In this document: positions 35,450 to 42,450 of the stretch, piece by piece
How positions within the stretch are numbered: the stretch's first letter is position 1
Layout: the number at the start of each line of letters is the position of its first letter
Origin: an uncultured Burkholderiales bacterium
GTDB lineage: Bacteria; Pseudomonadota; Gammaproteobacteria; Burkholderiales; Burkholderiaceae_C
Direction of reading: 5' to 3'
Assembly (NCBI GenBank): GCA_903935585.1
Contig: CAIZSE010000001.1
Location: forward strand, 1 to 55,792
DNA length: 55,792 nt
Notes under the pieces: generated by a model
The model's database searches: none
The model's input: the letters and a program-made list of their open reading frames with translations, nothing else
What the model was told of the DNA's origin: nothing
Program-made: the position numbers and the translations under genes

Positions 35450-36706
35450 TCATACAGTTTTTGAACTGTTGAGCACAGCAGCCTTGAAGATGGCTTCGAC
35501 TTTGTTGGTGATTTCATACCAATCCCAATGGCGAACGCTTTTGTGTGTATGTTGTCTGGCTTCCGCAAGCGTCTTGGCATGCAGGGTGATTTCAAGTGCT
35601 TTGAGTACATAGCGTTGTGGGTCTTCCCCCTGCACAATCCACCCATTGAGTGCGTTCTTGATCAGCTCTGTTGCTGCAGCGCAGTCATACGCTAAAACAG
35701 GGGTGCCGCTTGACAGTGCTTCCAAAGTGACGTTGCCAAAAGTTTCCGTCAAACTTGGAAAAAGGAATAAATCGGTGCTGGCATAAAGCTCGGCCAATTG
35801 CACATGACTTTGCATGCCTACAAAAATGGCATCAGGGCAATGCGCTAGAAGCGTTGAGCGGTAAGGCCCATCACCGGCAATCACCAGTTTGACTGAGCGA
35901 CCACTTTGCTTGAGTGACTGGTAGGTGGTGACAATCAGATCCAGATTTTTCTCTACAGCCAGGCGGCCTACAGACAAAAGAACAATGGTCTTATCGTTCG
36001 CATTCCATGATTCCCGCAGTTTGGTACTTCGCTGATTTGGATGGAATAGCAGGGTATCAACCCCTCTCGACACAACACTTAAATTTTCAAAGCCACAAGA
36101 TTGAAGTTGTTCCTTGAGTGCATGCGTAGGAACCATGGTGCATGCGGTGCGGTTGTGGAATTTACGCAAATAGGCCGTAATGGGTTTGCTCAACCACCCA
36201 ACGCCATAGTGCTTGCTGTAACTGGCGAAGTTGGTGCGAAAGTCCGATGTGACAGGAAGACGCAAAACCCGCGCCGCTTGTAACGCTGACCAGCCCAATG
36301 GTCCTTCGGTTGCAATGTGAACCAAGTCGGGTCTTTTGTGACTCCATGCATTGACGAGGATTTTTTTACTGGGGAGTCCAAGTTTCAATTGAGGATAGTG
36401 AGGGATGGGGAGGCCCTTCAATAAAATTTCAGAAAAACCGGATTGATTTGATCCTGAATCATTTTTGTCTTGGCGAGGGCGAATCAATTGGATAGCATGG
36501 TTTCGTTGACTCAACTGATCAATCAACTTTGACAGGGTGAGCGCAACGCCGTTGACTTCGGGCGGCCAGGTTTCGGTGACCACGGCGATCCTCAAGGGGG
36601 AAAACGCGGGCTCAATATTTTCCACCACGATATCGTCAGTTTGTGAAAGTTCCATACCCTTGATCTTGAATGCCTTGTTTAACAACTTGATGACAAAGTC
36701 ACACAT
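35450..36706 (-). CDS. GT4-family glycosyltransferase (second copy)
   Basis: Up to 418 residues, homologous to the glycosyltransferase at 14835: IAVVTETWPPEVNGVALTLS, VHIATEGPLGWSALQAARVL, SVGRLAVEKNLDLIV and the donor-site block LFPSLTETFGNVTLEALSSG. It belongs to the SQD2/mannosyltransferase-like branch and probably glycosylates a lipid. The ATG at 36655 (MELSQTDD) is an alternative start; a Pho-box-like site at 36679-36696 would then be in its promoter. It converges on lplT. Sugar and acceptor are unknown. Confidence 0.85.
   Translation of the reverse strand: MCDFVIKLLNKAFKIKGMELSQTDDIVVENIEPAFSPLRIAVVTETWPPEVNGVALTLSKLIDQLSQRNHAIQLIRPRQDKNDSGSNQSGFSEILLKGLPIPHYPQLKLGLPSKKILVNAWSHKRPDLVHIATEGPLGWSALQAARVLRLPVTSDFRTNFASYSKHYGVGWLSKPITAYLRKFHNRTACTMVPTHALKEQLQSCGFENLSVVSRGVDTLLFHPNQRSTKLRESWNANDKTIVLLSVGRLAVEKNLDLIVTTYQSLKQSGRSVKLVIAGDGPYRSTLLAHCPDAIFVGMQSHVQLAELYASTDLFLFPSLTETFGNVTLEALSSGTPVLAYDCAAATELIKNALNGWIVQGEDPQRYVLKALEITLHAKTLAEARQHTHKSVRHWDWYEITNKVEAIFKAAVLNSSKTV
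36679..36696 (-). promoter_or_regulatory. PhoB-box candidate near the start of the second GT4 gene
   Basis: On the minus strand TTGTCAT-CAAG-TTGTTAA. The first 13 bases equal those of the ppk2 box (TTGTCATCAAGTT). It lies inside the coding region if the ATG at 36706 is used but upstream if translation begins at 36655. Confidence 0.3.
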
Positions 36707-36740
36707 TTAAAAAACACAGTTCAATGAATTGAAATTTTTG

Positions 36741-36758
36741 CTGTCATTGTTTTTTCAC
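36741..36758 (+). promoter_or_regulatory. PhoB box upstream of the Mpo1-like gene
   Basis: CTGTCAT-TGTT-TTTTCAC: a perfect first half-site and a good second one, 44 bp ahead of the GTG start at 36803. The gene's ribosome binding site GAGG is at 36792-36795. Confidence 0.55.
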
Positions 36759-36802
36759 ACGAAATGATGATGATCAGACATCGTTTTTAAAGAGGTGACT
36801 GT

Positions 36803-37411
36803 GTGAAAGAATTTTTAAGTGCTTTGCGTGTGCAGCGTTGGGACGATCATCGTTATTACCACCACTGCCGTATCAATCAGTCTTTGCATTTGTTGAGCGC
36901 GATGGCATTCATATTGGCCTATGTGATGCTTTTTACAGATCCTGCCTTGGCTGCATTGATTGCCTGGATGGTATCCATGACGTCCAGACAAGCGGGGCAT
37001 TTTTTCTTTGAACCGCTGGGGTATGACCGTGTCAATCAAGCATCCAATGAGTTCAAGGAAGACATCAAGGTCGGTTACAACCTGCGCCGTAAAGTAGTCT
37101 TGCTCAGCGTTTGGGCCTTGTTGCCCTTGGCCATTTACATGAATCCAGGCTTGTTTGATCTTTTGCCTGTACACGAAACCCCGTCTGAATTTGTGTATTC
37201 GGTGGGTTATGCCTGGTTGTATTTGGGCGCATCAGCCTTGATTTTTCGGACAGTGCATTTGTTCATCTTGCATGATGTCCGAACGGGCTTGGTCTGGATG
37301 ACCAAAATACTGACTGATCCATTTCATGACATCTATCTTTACCACAAGGCGCCGTGGCAACTGTTGCGGGGTCATCGCTTTGAAGACCCCGACTTGCACA
37401 CCAGTCGATAG
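36803..37411 (+). CDS. Membrane protein with Mpo1/DUF962-like histidine motifs
   Basis: A 202-residue membrane protein with about four hydrophobic segments, starting at GTG 36803 after GAGG. DDHRYYHHCRINQSLHLL and SRQAGHFFFEPLGYDRVN resemble the two histidine blocks of Mpo1-like (DUF962) enzymes, iron-dependent dioxygenases acting on 2-hydroxy fatty acids. The match is by eye and incomplete, so the function is tentative. A clear Pho box precedes it and lipid genes surround it, which fits a lipid-modifying role under phosphate starvation. Confidence 0.5.
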   Translation: MKEFLSALRVQRWDDHRYYHHCRINQSLHLLSAMAFILAYVMLFTDPALAALIAWMVSMTSRQAGHFFFEPLGYDRVNQASNEFKEDIKVGYNLRRKVVLLSVWALLPLAIYMNPGLFDLLPVHETPSEFVYSVGYAWLYLGASALIFRTVHLFILHDVRTGLVWMTKILTDPFHDIYLYHKAPWQLLRGHRFEDPDLHTSR

Positions 37412-37445
37412 CGGCTGAACCTGTCAGGTGCTTCAAGCAAGCGCC

Positions 37446-37467
37446 TCTACGGCCCTCAGGCCATAGA
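37446..37467. terminator. Stem-loop between convergent genes
   Basis: TCTACGGCC-CTCA-GGCCATAGA, a 9-bp stem with one mismatch and a 4-base loop in the 66-bp gap between the Mpo1-like and aminotransferase genes. It may terminate transcription from both sides, although T tracts are short. Confidence 0.45.
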
Positions 37468-37477
37468 AGCGTTTGAA

Positions 37478-39109
37478 TCATCGAAATAGGGTTTCTTTCA
37501 AGATCCTTCGACGAATCGACTTGTTCGTGAGTTCGGGAGAGTGCCACCACCAGCCCTCACGCTTCATCTGTTGGGCGGCCTGGACAAATTTCGCAAGCAC
37601 GACCTCGAAGTCCGCATCGCTGTAATTGAGGCTGAAGATCAAACGCCCTGTCCCCACCCAACTGAGTGCCAGACCATGCAGCCTGAGGTAATACTGCAGC
37701 ATCCAGTTGTATCTGCTGGGTTGCGTGTAAAACAGTGTCCAGACACTCGACATGTTGGCTGCTTTCAAGGGCAGGCCCTCCATTTCCATGAGCTGGTTAA
37801 ATCGATCAGTTCGGGCATTCCAGCGTTCATCCAGGCCTTCATAAATGGCCTTGACTTCGGGTGTCTCGAGTTGGTCCAAAAATACCGACATGGCGCCCAT
37901 CACGACTGGATGAGCATTGAATGTGCCGCGTGCAAAGCAAACGTTGGCAGGGCGCTCTTCATGGAAGCGCTGCATCCATTGCTGTTTTCCACACACCACC
38001 CCGACCGGGAATCCCCCACCCAGTGTTTTACCGTAGGTCACCATGTCGGCTTGCACGCCAAAGTAGCTTTGTGCGCCGCCCGCCGCCAATCGGAAACCCA
38101 AAAATACTTCGTCAAAAATCAGCACGATCCCATGATCGGTGCAGACTTTTCGCAAAGCCTTGAGCCAACTGGTGTAGGCCTGGCGGTCATATGCAGCATG
38201 TCGACTGCTGTCAACAAGGGTGGTATCCCCTGGGGCGTTGGCGTTGGGGTGAAGCGCTTGCAAGGGATTGACCAGCACGCAGGCAATGTCCTTGCGGCTT
38301 TTCAATACTTCAAGGGTTCGCTCGCTCATGTCGCTCAATGTGTAAGTTTCACGAGGCGGCATCGGGTTGCCGGGCCCAGGTTGCACGTCTTCCCACCAGC
38401 CATGATAAGCACCGCAAAAGCGCACAAGGTTTTTGCGACGTGTGTGGTAACGGGCCAGACGCACGGCTTGCATCACAGCTTCAGTGCCCGACATGTGGAA
38501 CGACACTTCGTCCATGCCCGACAGTGCTTTGAGTCGCTCCGCATTGCTGGCCACCACCGGGTGGTAAGAGCCCAGCACCGGACCCAGGTCTTGAGTGCGT
38601 GCCATCCCCTCGGCCATGGTGTGTTTGTAAAAGTCAGCACCAAACACATTGACGCCATACGAGCCTGTCAGATCGTAAAAAACATGCCCATCCAGGTCGG
38701 TGAGCTGCACGCCTTGGGCCGACTGCAAGAAGGAGCCAACTTTCAGGTGCTCGCGCACCAATGGGCTGAACTGGAAGGGCACCCGGTAGGCCGCGATGAA
38801 CTGCATGTCCGAAATGTTGTTGCGTGCGGCAGTGGAGGCTTCGATGCTCAGTCGATGGCGCGTTTGAAGCGTATCGGCCATCACAAAAAATGCGGCTTTG
38901 CGCAAGGCCTGAATGTCTGCGGGGGCGCCATCACAGCCGAAAAATTCGGCCTCGTCGTAGCTGTAACCCGGAAGCCATCGGGCCAGTCGCTTGGCCATGC
39001 GCGAGTGCCCAGTCAGCGAGCGGTGTTTGGCACGCGAGAGTTGTATGCGTTGATGCAGGCTTGGGGCCAATGCGGCCAAAACGCCCAAACTGATCCAAGT
39101 GGAGTTCAC
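37478..39109 (-). CDS. Membrane-anchored class III aminotransferase (glutamate-1-semialdehyde mutase-like)
   Basis: A 543-residue PLP enzyme. An N-terminal hydrophobic stretch (WISLGVLAALAPSL) and about 100 residues not found in standard class III enzymes precede the fold. The fold has DLTGSYGVNVFGADFYKHTM, FHMSGTEAVMQAVRLAR, FCGAYHGWWEDV, the PLP aspartate in LIFDEVFLGFRL (Asp333) and the Schiff-base lysine in TYGKTLGGGFPVG (Lys361). GTG 39109 is preferred because AAGGA lies 8 bp upstream; a TTG at 39115 is too close to it. It is divergent from phosphatidylserine decarboxylase. True heme-pathway mutase is unlikely given the extension; substrate unknown. Confidence 0.8.
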   Translation of the reverse strand: MNSTWISLGVLAALAPSLHQRIQLSRAKHRSLTGHSRMAKRLARWLPGYSYDEAEFFGCDGAPADIQALRKAAFFVMADTLQTRHRLSIEASTAARNNISDMQFIAAYRVPFQFSPLVREHLKVGSFLQSAQGVQLTDLDGHVFYDLTGSYGVNVFGADFYKHTMAEGMARTQDLGPVLGSYHPVVASNAERLKALSGMDEVSFHMSGTEAVMQAVRLARYHTRRKNLVRFCGAYHGWWEDVQPGPGNPMPPRETYTLSDMSERTLEVLKSRKDIACVLVNPLQALHPNANAPGDTTLVDSSRHAAYDRQAYTSWLKALRKVCTDHGIVLIFDEVFLGFRLAAGGAQSYFGVQADMVTYGKTLGGGFPVGVVCGKQQWMQRFHEERPANVCFARGTFNAHPVVMGAMSVFLDQLETPEVKAIYEGLDERWNARTDRFNQLMEMEGLPLKAANMSSVWTLFYTQPSRYNWMLQYYLRLHGLALSWVGTGRLIFSLNYSDADFEVVLAKFVQAAQQMKREGWWWHSPELTNKSIRRRILKETLFR

Positions 39110-39162
39110 AGTCAATTTCCTTGTGTCAATGAAATTTCTTTTTATTCAAATTGAGTGACAAC

Positions 39163-40044
39163 ATGATGAAGATCCATCGATTATTTAAAAAATGGATGCT
39201 GCAGGAAGACCTGAATTTCTTGCTCACCAACCGCATTCCTCGCATCACCTTGACGCGATTCATGGGCTGGTGGAGCCAGATCCGCAATCCTTGGGTGGTG
39301 AAATTCTCCATGTCGGTCTGGCGCTTGTTCAGCGATCTGGACTTGAGAGATGCCAAGCAGCAAAAATTCGACAGCCTGCATGCTTGTTTCACACGGGAGC
39401 TGTTGCCAGGGTCTCGGATCGTCAATCCGGACCCCAAATGCATGACGTCGACTTGTGATGCCATTGTGGGCGCGTGCGGACAGATAGAACAGGGTCAGGT
39501 CTTTCAGACCAAAGGCTTTCCGTACCAGCTGCAAACTCTGCTGGGCTCCTCAGAGTGCTGCCAGCATTGGCCTGCCGTGCTGGAAGGAGGCACCTACCTG
39601 ACCTTGCGCTTGACCAGCAGCATGTACCACCGGTTCCATGCGCCGCATGATGTGCAACTCCAGCATGTGACCTACATCTCTGGCGACACCTGGAATGTGA
39701 ACCCGGTTGCGCTCAAGCGCGTGCAAGAGCTGTTTTGCAAAAACGAACGGGCGGTCTTGCACATGAAAACGCAAGACGGCGTTTCTTTCTTGATCGTCCC
39801 CGTGGCGGCCGTGTTGGTGGCCAGCATGCGCTTTCATGCGTTCGATGTGTTGCTCAACCTGCGCTACAAGGGACCCAACGAAATTCCCTGTGATGCGGCC
39901 TATGCCAAAGGCCAGGAAATGGGATGGTTTGAACACGGCTCAACCATCCTGTTCTTTGTACCCAAGGGTTTTGCTCTTGCAGAGGGTATTGCGCCCGGAG
40001 AGCGGATTCAAATGGGGCAAGCCTTGCTGAAGAAGCTGTGTTGA
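39163..40044 (+). CDS. psd: Phosphatidylserine decarboxylase proenzyme
   Basis: A 293-residue proenzyme that makes phosphatidylethanolamine. It self-cleaves at the serine of the GST motif, here EHGST (Ser260), leaving a pyruvoyl group; the preceding segments RLTSSMYHRFHAPHD and VGACGQIEQGQVFQTKG are typical. The histidine in place of the common leucine of LGST occurs in part of the family. The ATG at 39163 was chosen; a TTG at 39151 is also in frame. Finding it beside lipid-remodelling genes suggests it adjusts membrane composition. It ends before a shared terminator with ppk2. Confidence 0.92.
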   Translation: MMKIHRLFKKWMLQEDLNFLLTNRIPRITLTRFMGWWSQIRNPWVVKFSMSVWRLFSDLDLRDAKQQKFDSLHACFTRELLPGSRIVNPDPKCMTSTCDAIVGACGQIEQGQVFQTKGFPYQLQTLLGSSECCQHWPAVLEGGTYLTLRLTSSMYHRFHAPHDVQLQHVTYISGDTWNVNPVALKRVQELFCKNERAVLHMKTQDGVSFLIVPVAAVLVASMRFHAFDVLLNLRYKGPNEIPCDAAYAKGQEMGWFEHGSTILFFVPKGFALAEGIAPGERIQMGQALLKKLC

Positions 40045-40072
40045 GCAGGCCTGAAAATCCGGTGATATGGAG

Positions 40073-40096
40073 ACAGGCCCATTAAAACGGGCCTGT
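40073..40096. terminator. Bidirectional terminator between psd and ppk2
   Basis: ACAGGCCC-ATTAAAAC-GGGCCTGT, a perfect 8-bp GC-rich stem in the gap between convergent psd and ppk2. It can form on either strand. Confidence 0.7.
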
Positions 40097-40118
40097 TCGG
40101 GTGACTGTTCAACTCGTG

Positions 40119-41027
40119 TCAGTATTTCTCGGGGACGATCATCTCGGCCGGTACCGGGTGGCGAATGTAGTCGGGGTTGCGCATGCGGCCAGGCAATTCC
40201 ACTTGGGGGTGCTCTACCTCGTGGTAAGGCACCTGGCCGAGCAAGTGTTCGATACAGTTCAGGCGTGCCTTTTTCTTGTCGACGGCCTGAACCACCCACC
40301 AGGGCGCTTCAGGGATGTGGGTGCGCTCGATCATGGTTTCCTTGGCGTGGGTGTAGTCTTCCCAGCGGCGGCGGCTTTCCAGGTCCATGGGACTGAGTTT
40401 CCATTGCTTGAGCGGGTCGTGAATGCGGCCTAAAAATCGGCTGTGCTGCTCGTCGTCGGTGATGGAGAACCAGTACTTCACCAGTTGGATACCGCTTCGC
40501 ACCAGCATTTTTTCGAATTCGGGCACAGAACGAAAAAACTCTTCATACTCACCTTCGTTGCAAAAGCCCATGACTTTTTCGACGCCAGCACGGTTGTACC
40601 AGCTGCGATCAAACAGCACGATTTCGCCAGCTGCAGGCAGGTGAGTGATGTAGCGCTGAAAGTACCACTGGGTTTTTTCGCGGTCGTTTGGAGCAGGTAA
40701 GGCGGCGACCCTGCACACACGAGGATTTAAGCGCTGAGTGATGCGTTTGATCACCCCCCCTTTGCCTGCAGCATCGCGACCCTCAAACAGAATCACCATG
40801 CGGTGGCCAGTCTTGACGACCCAGTCCTGCAGCATCACCAACTCGGATTGCAGGCGCAAAAGTTCCCGAAAGTACCGGGTTCTTTCATTGACAGCCGAAT
40901 CATTTGCGGCACTTTCTTCACCCCAGCGATCATCCAATTCAAGCTCCAGCTCTTCGTCCAGACTATCGAGCAAGTCTTCACGTAATTGGCGAAGCTGGTT
41001 TTCGTTCATTGGGTTGGTCGTGGTCAT
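40119..41027 (-). CDS. ppk2: Polyphosphate kinase 2 (class I PPK2)
   Basis: A 302-residue enzyme that moves phosphate between polyphosphate and nucleoside diphosphates. Walker A FEGRDAAGKGGVIKR, Walker B LFDRSWYNRAGVE and the lid region RIHDPLKQWKLSPMDLESRRRW are characteristic. One PPK2 domain means class I (NDP phosphorylation). The acidic N-terminal 50 residues (DEELELELDDRWGEE) are an extension common in proteobacterial members. A Pho-box-like site lies 45 bp upstream of the ATG. Confidence 0.94.
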   Translation of the reverse strand: MTTTNPMNENQLRQLREDLLDSLDEELELELDDRWGEESAANDSAVNERTRYFRELLRLQSELVMLQDWVVKTGHRMVILFEGRDAAGKGGVIKRITQRLNPRVCRVAALPAPNDREKTQWYFQRYITHLPAAGEIVLFDRSWYNRAGVEKVMGFCNEGEYEEFFRSVPEFEKMLVRSGIQLVKYWFSITDDEQHSRFLGRIHDPLKQWKLSPMDLESRRRWEDYTHAKETMIERTHIPEAPWWVVQAVDKKKARLNCIEHLLGQVPYHEVEHPQVELPGRMRNPDYIRHPVPAEMIVPEKY

Positions 41028-41072
41028 GGCTTGAAATCAAGTGATGGAGATTCTTAAGTTTATTTTTTTTGG

Positions 41073-41090
41073 GTGAAAACTTGATGACAA
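41073..41090 (-). promoter_or_regulatory. PhoB box upstream of ppk2
   Basis: On the minus strand TTGTCAT-CAAG-TTTTCAC, two half-sites with the 4-bp spacing, facing ppk2. It lies back to back with the corA box at 41112-41129, 21 bp away. Confidence 0.55.
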
Positions 41091-41111
41091 GCAGAGATCA
41101 ATTGCTGTTGT

Positions 41112-41129
41112 TTGTCATGACGCTTTCAT
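41112..41129 (+). promoter_or_regulatory. PhoB box upstream of corA-like gene
   Basis: TTGTCAT-GACG-CTTTCAT, each half-site differing from CTGTCAT at one position, facing the CorA gene 59 bp away. A CTAAAA -10-like element lies at 41139-41144. Confidence 0.6.
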
Positions 41130-41188
41130 GACAATGGGCTAAAAAGTCACCATCAAAGCTGTGATGTGCGGCTTGGCTGGAGCTTGGT

Positions 41189-42286
41189 ATGCGAATTTTT
41201 TCAATTCACCCGGATCAAATTCAAGAGACGGATGTATTGCCGCAGGCGCTGCCTGAGTCGGGTTTTGTCTGGATGGCATTTTCGAGGCGGGAATTTGAAA
41301 TCATGCAGGCCCAAGTGCAACAGGTTTTAAAAAGTTTGTGCCAAGCTGACATCGTTGATTTGCATCTTCAGGATGTACTGAACAACCAGTTGCCGTCGCA
41401 CTACGACTTCACGGCCGATTACGATTTGCTGGTTTTCCGCCGATTGGCACAAGGGCGCTCTGAAACTGACTTGTCAAAACCAGGGGAAATTCTGCATCGC
41501 GAGAGCCCAAATACAGGCCCCAGTATTTTGCGAAGAATCGACACCAGCCCTGTCGCGTTCTTGGTATTTGACCGTGTTGTGATTTCGGTGCACCCCGCCG
41601 ATTGCGCCATCAGACAAGTTTTTGCCGCCAAAATACTCAGTGCCAATTTTTCTGTATCGGGTCAGGCAATGCACAGGTTGCCGTCAAACCCTGCAGATTT
41701 GATGCTGCGAATGGTCGGTACTGTGGTTGATGGCTACCTGAATTTACGGAGAGAATTGACCCGTCAACTTGATCATTGGCAAAGCGAATTGCTCAATCCG
41801 AAAGCCCGTTTCAACAATTGGAGTGCGCTGTTGAATGCACGCTTGACGCTGCATTATTTGGACGAGGTTTGCGAAGATCAACGTGCTGCCATTACCGATT
41901 GGATTGAAGCATTGGATGCGTGGGCACCTGGTGATTTATTGCGACCAGAAAGTTTGGAGTTGCTGAAGGTTCGAAGTCGTGATGTTTTGGAGCACATTGA
42001 GCGTGTGGTGCACCACGTGGGCCGTCTGGAACAAAGTGCTGAAACGGCGGTGCAAATGCACTTCAATGCGCAAAGCAATCGAACCAATGAAATCATGCGC
42101 ACGCTGACCGTGTTGACGGCCATTTTTTTGCCCTTGAATTTAATCACTGGATTTTTCGGCATGAATTTTGTGAATTTTCCAGCGCTGCAGGCCAGTAACG
42201 GCTTGTTTTTCACCGAGATTTTCATGGGCCTTGTTGCCGCCGGATTGGCTGTCATTTTCTGGCGCAGACGCTATTTGGGTGCGTGA
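41189..42286 (+). CDS. corA: CorA-family magnesium/divalent-cation transporter
   Basis: A 365-residue channel with a large soluble N-terminal domain and two C-terminal membrane helices. The signature GMN motif is in NLITGFFGMNFVNFP after the first helix (LTVLTAIFLPL), and a basic tail WRRRYLGA ends the protein. It brings in magnesium or related cations. The Pho box and the neighbouring ppk2 suggest it balances the counter-ion demand of polyphosphate (inference). Cobalt or nickel transport cannot be excluded. Confidence 0.9.
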   Translation: MRIFSIHPDQIQETDVLPQALPESGFVWMAFSRREFEIMQAQVQQVLKSLCQADIVDLHLQDVLNNQLPSHYDFTADYDLLVFRRLAQGRSETDLSKPGEILHRESPNTGPSILRRIDTSPVAFLVFDRVVISVHPADCAIRQVFAAKILSANFSVSGQAMHRLPSNPADLMLRMVGTVVDGYLNLRRELTRQLDHWQSELLNPKARFNNWSALLNARLTLHYLDEVCEDQRAAITDWIEALDAWAPGDLLRPESLELLKVRSRDVLEHIERVVHHVGRLEQSAETAVQMHFNAQSNRTNEIMRTLTVLTAIFLPLNLITGFFGMNFVNFPALQASNGLFFTEIFMGLVAAGLAVIFWRRRYLGA

Positions 42287-42322
42287 CTGGTGTGAGCCTC
42301 ACGGGTTTAAGAATTAGACCGA

Positions 42323-42449
42323 ATCAGTGGGATCTTCACTGGAGTTCTCGCTGGGAACTCTTCTGACCCATGGGTCGTTTCACTGATCGGCCTTAAGCCG
42401 GATTTCATCTCGGGTCTTTAACCTTCATTCACCCATGAAAGGTTGACCC
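42323..42449 (+). ncRNA. Candidate structured RNA leader ahead of the DUF5666 gene
   Basis: The 127 bases before the DUF5666 start are a chain of inverted repeats. An outer stem ATCAGTG (42323-42329) / CACTGAT (42381-42387) encloses GAGTTC (42342-42347) / GAACTC (42355-42360) and the palindrome GACCCATGGGTC (42365-42376). Next comes CGGC-CTTAA-GCCG (42388-42400). Last is a long hairpin with GGGTC (42412-42416) / GACCC (42445-42449), AACC / GGTT and TTCAT / ATGAA. This last stem covers the only plausible ribosome binding site (AAAGG). No family is recognised; ordinary operators remain possible. Confidence 0.45.
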
Positions 42450-42450
42450 T

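Noticed and set aside
37541..39154. A 537-codon open frame on the plus strand opposite the aminotransferase gene
   Set aside because: It is a mirror of the aminotransferase codons. The translation is His/Arg/Gly-rich with no family motif, and the minus-strand product has all PLP-binding blocks.
39144..39161. Possible Pho box between the aminotransferase gene and psd
   Set aside because: Only one half-site (TTGTCAC on the minus strand) is good; the second, TTTGAAT, matches three of seven positions, so it was not listed as a box.
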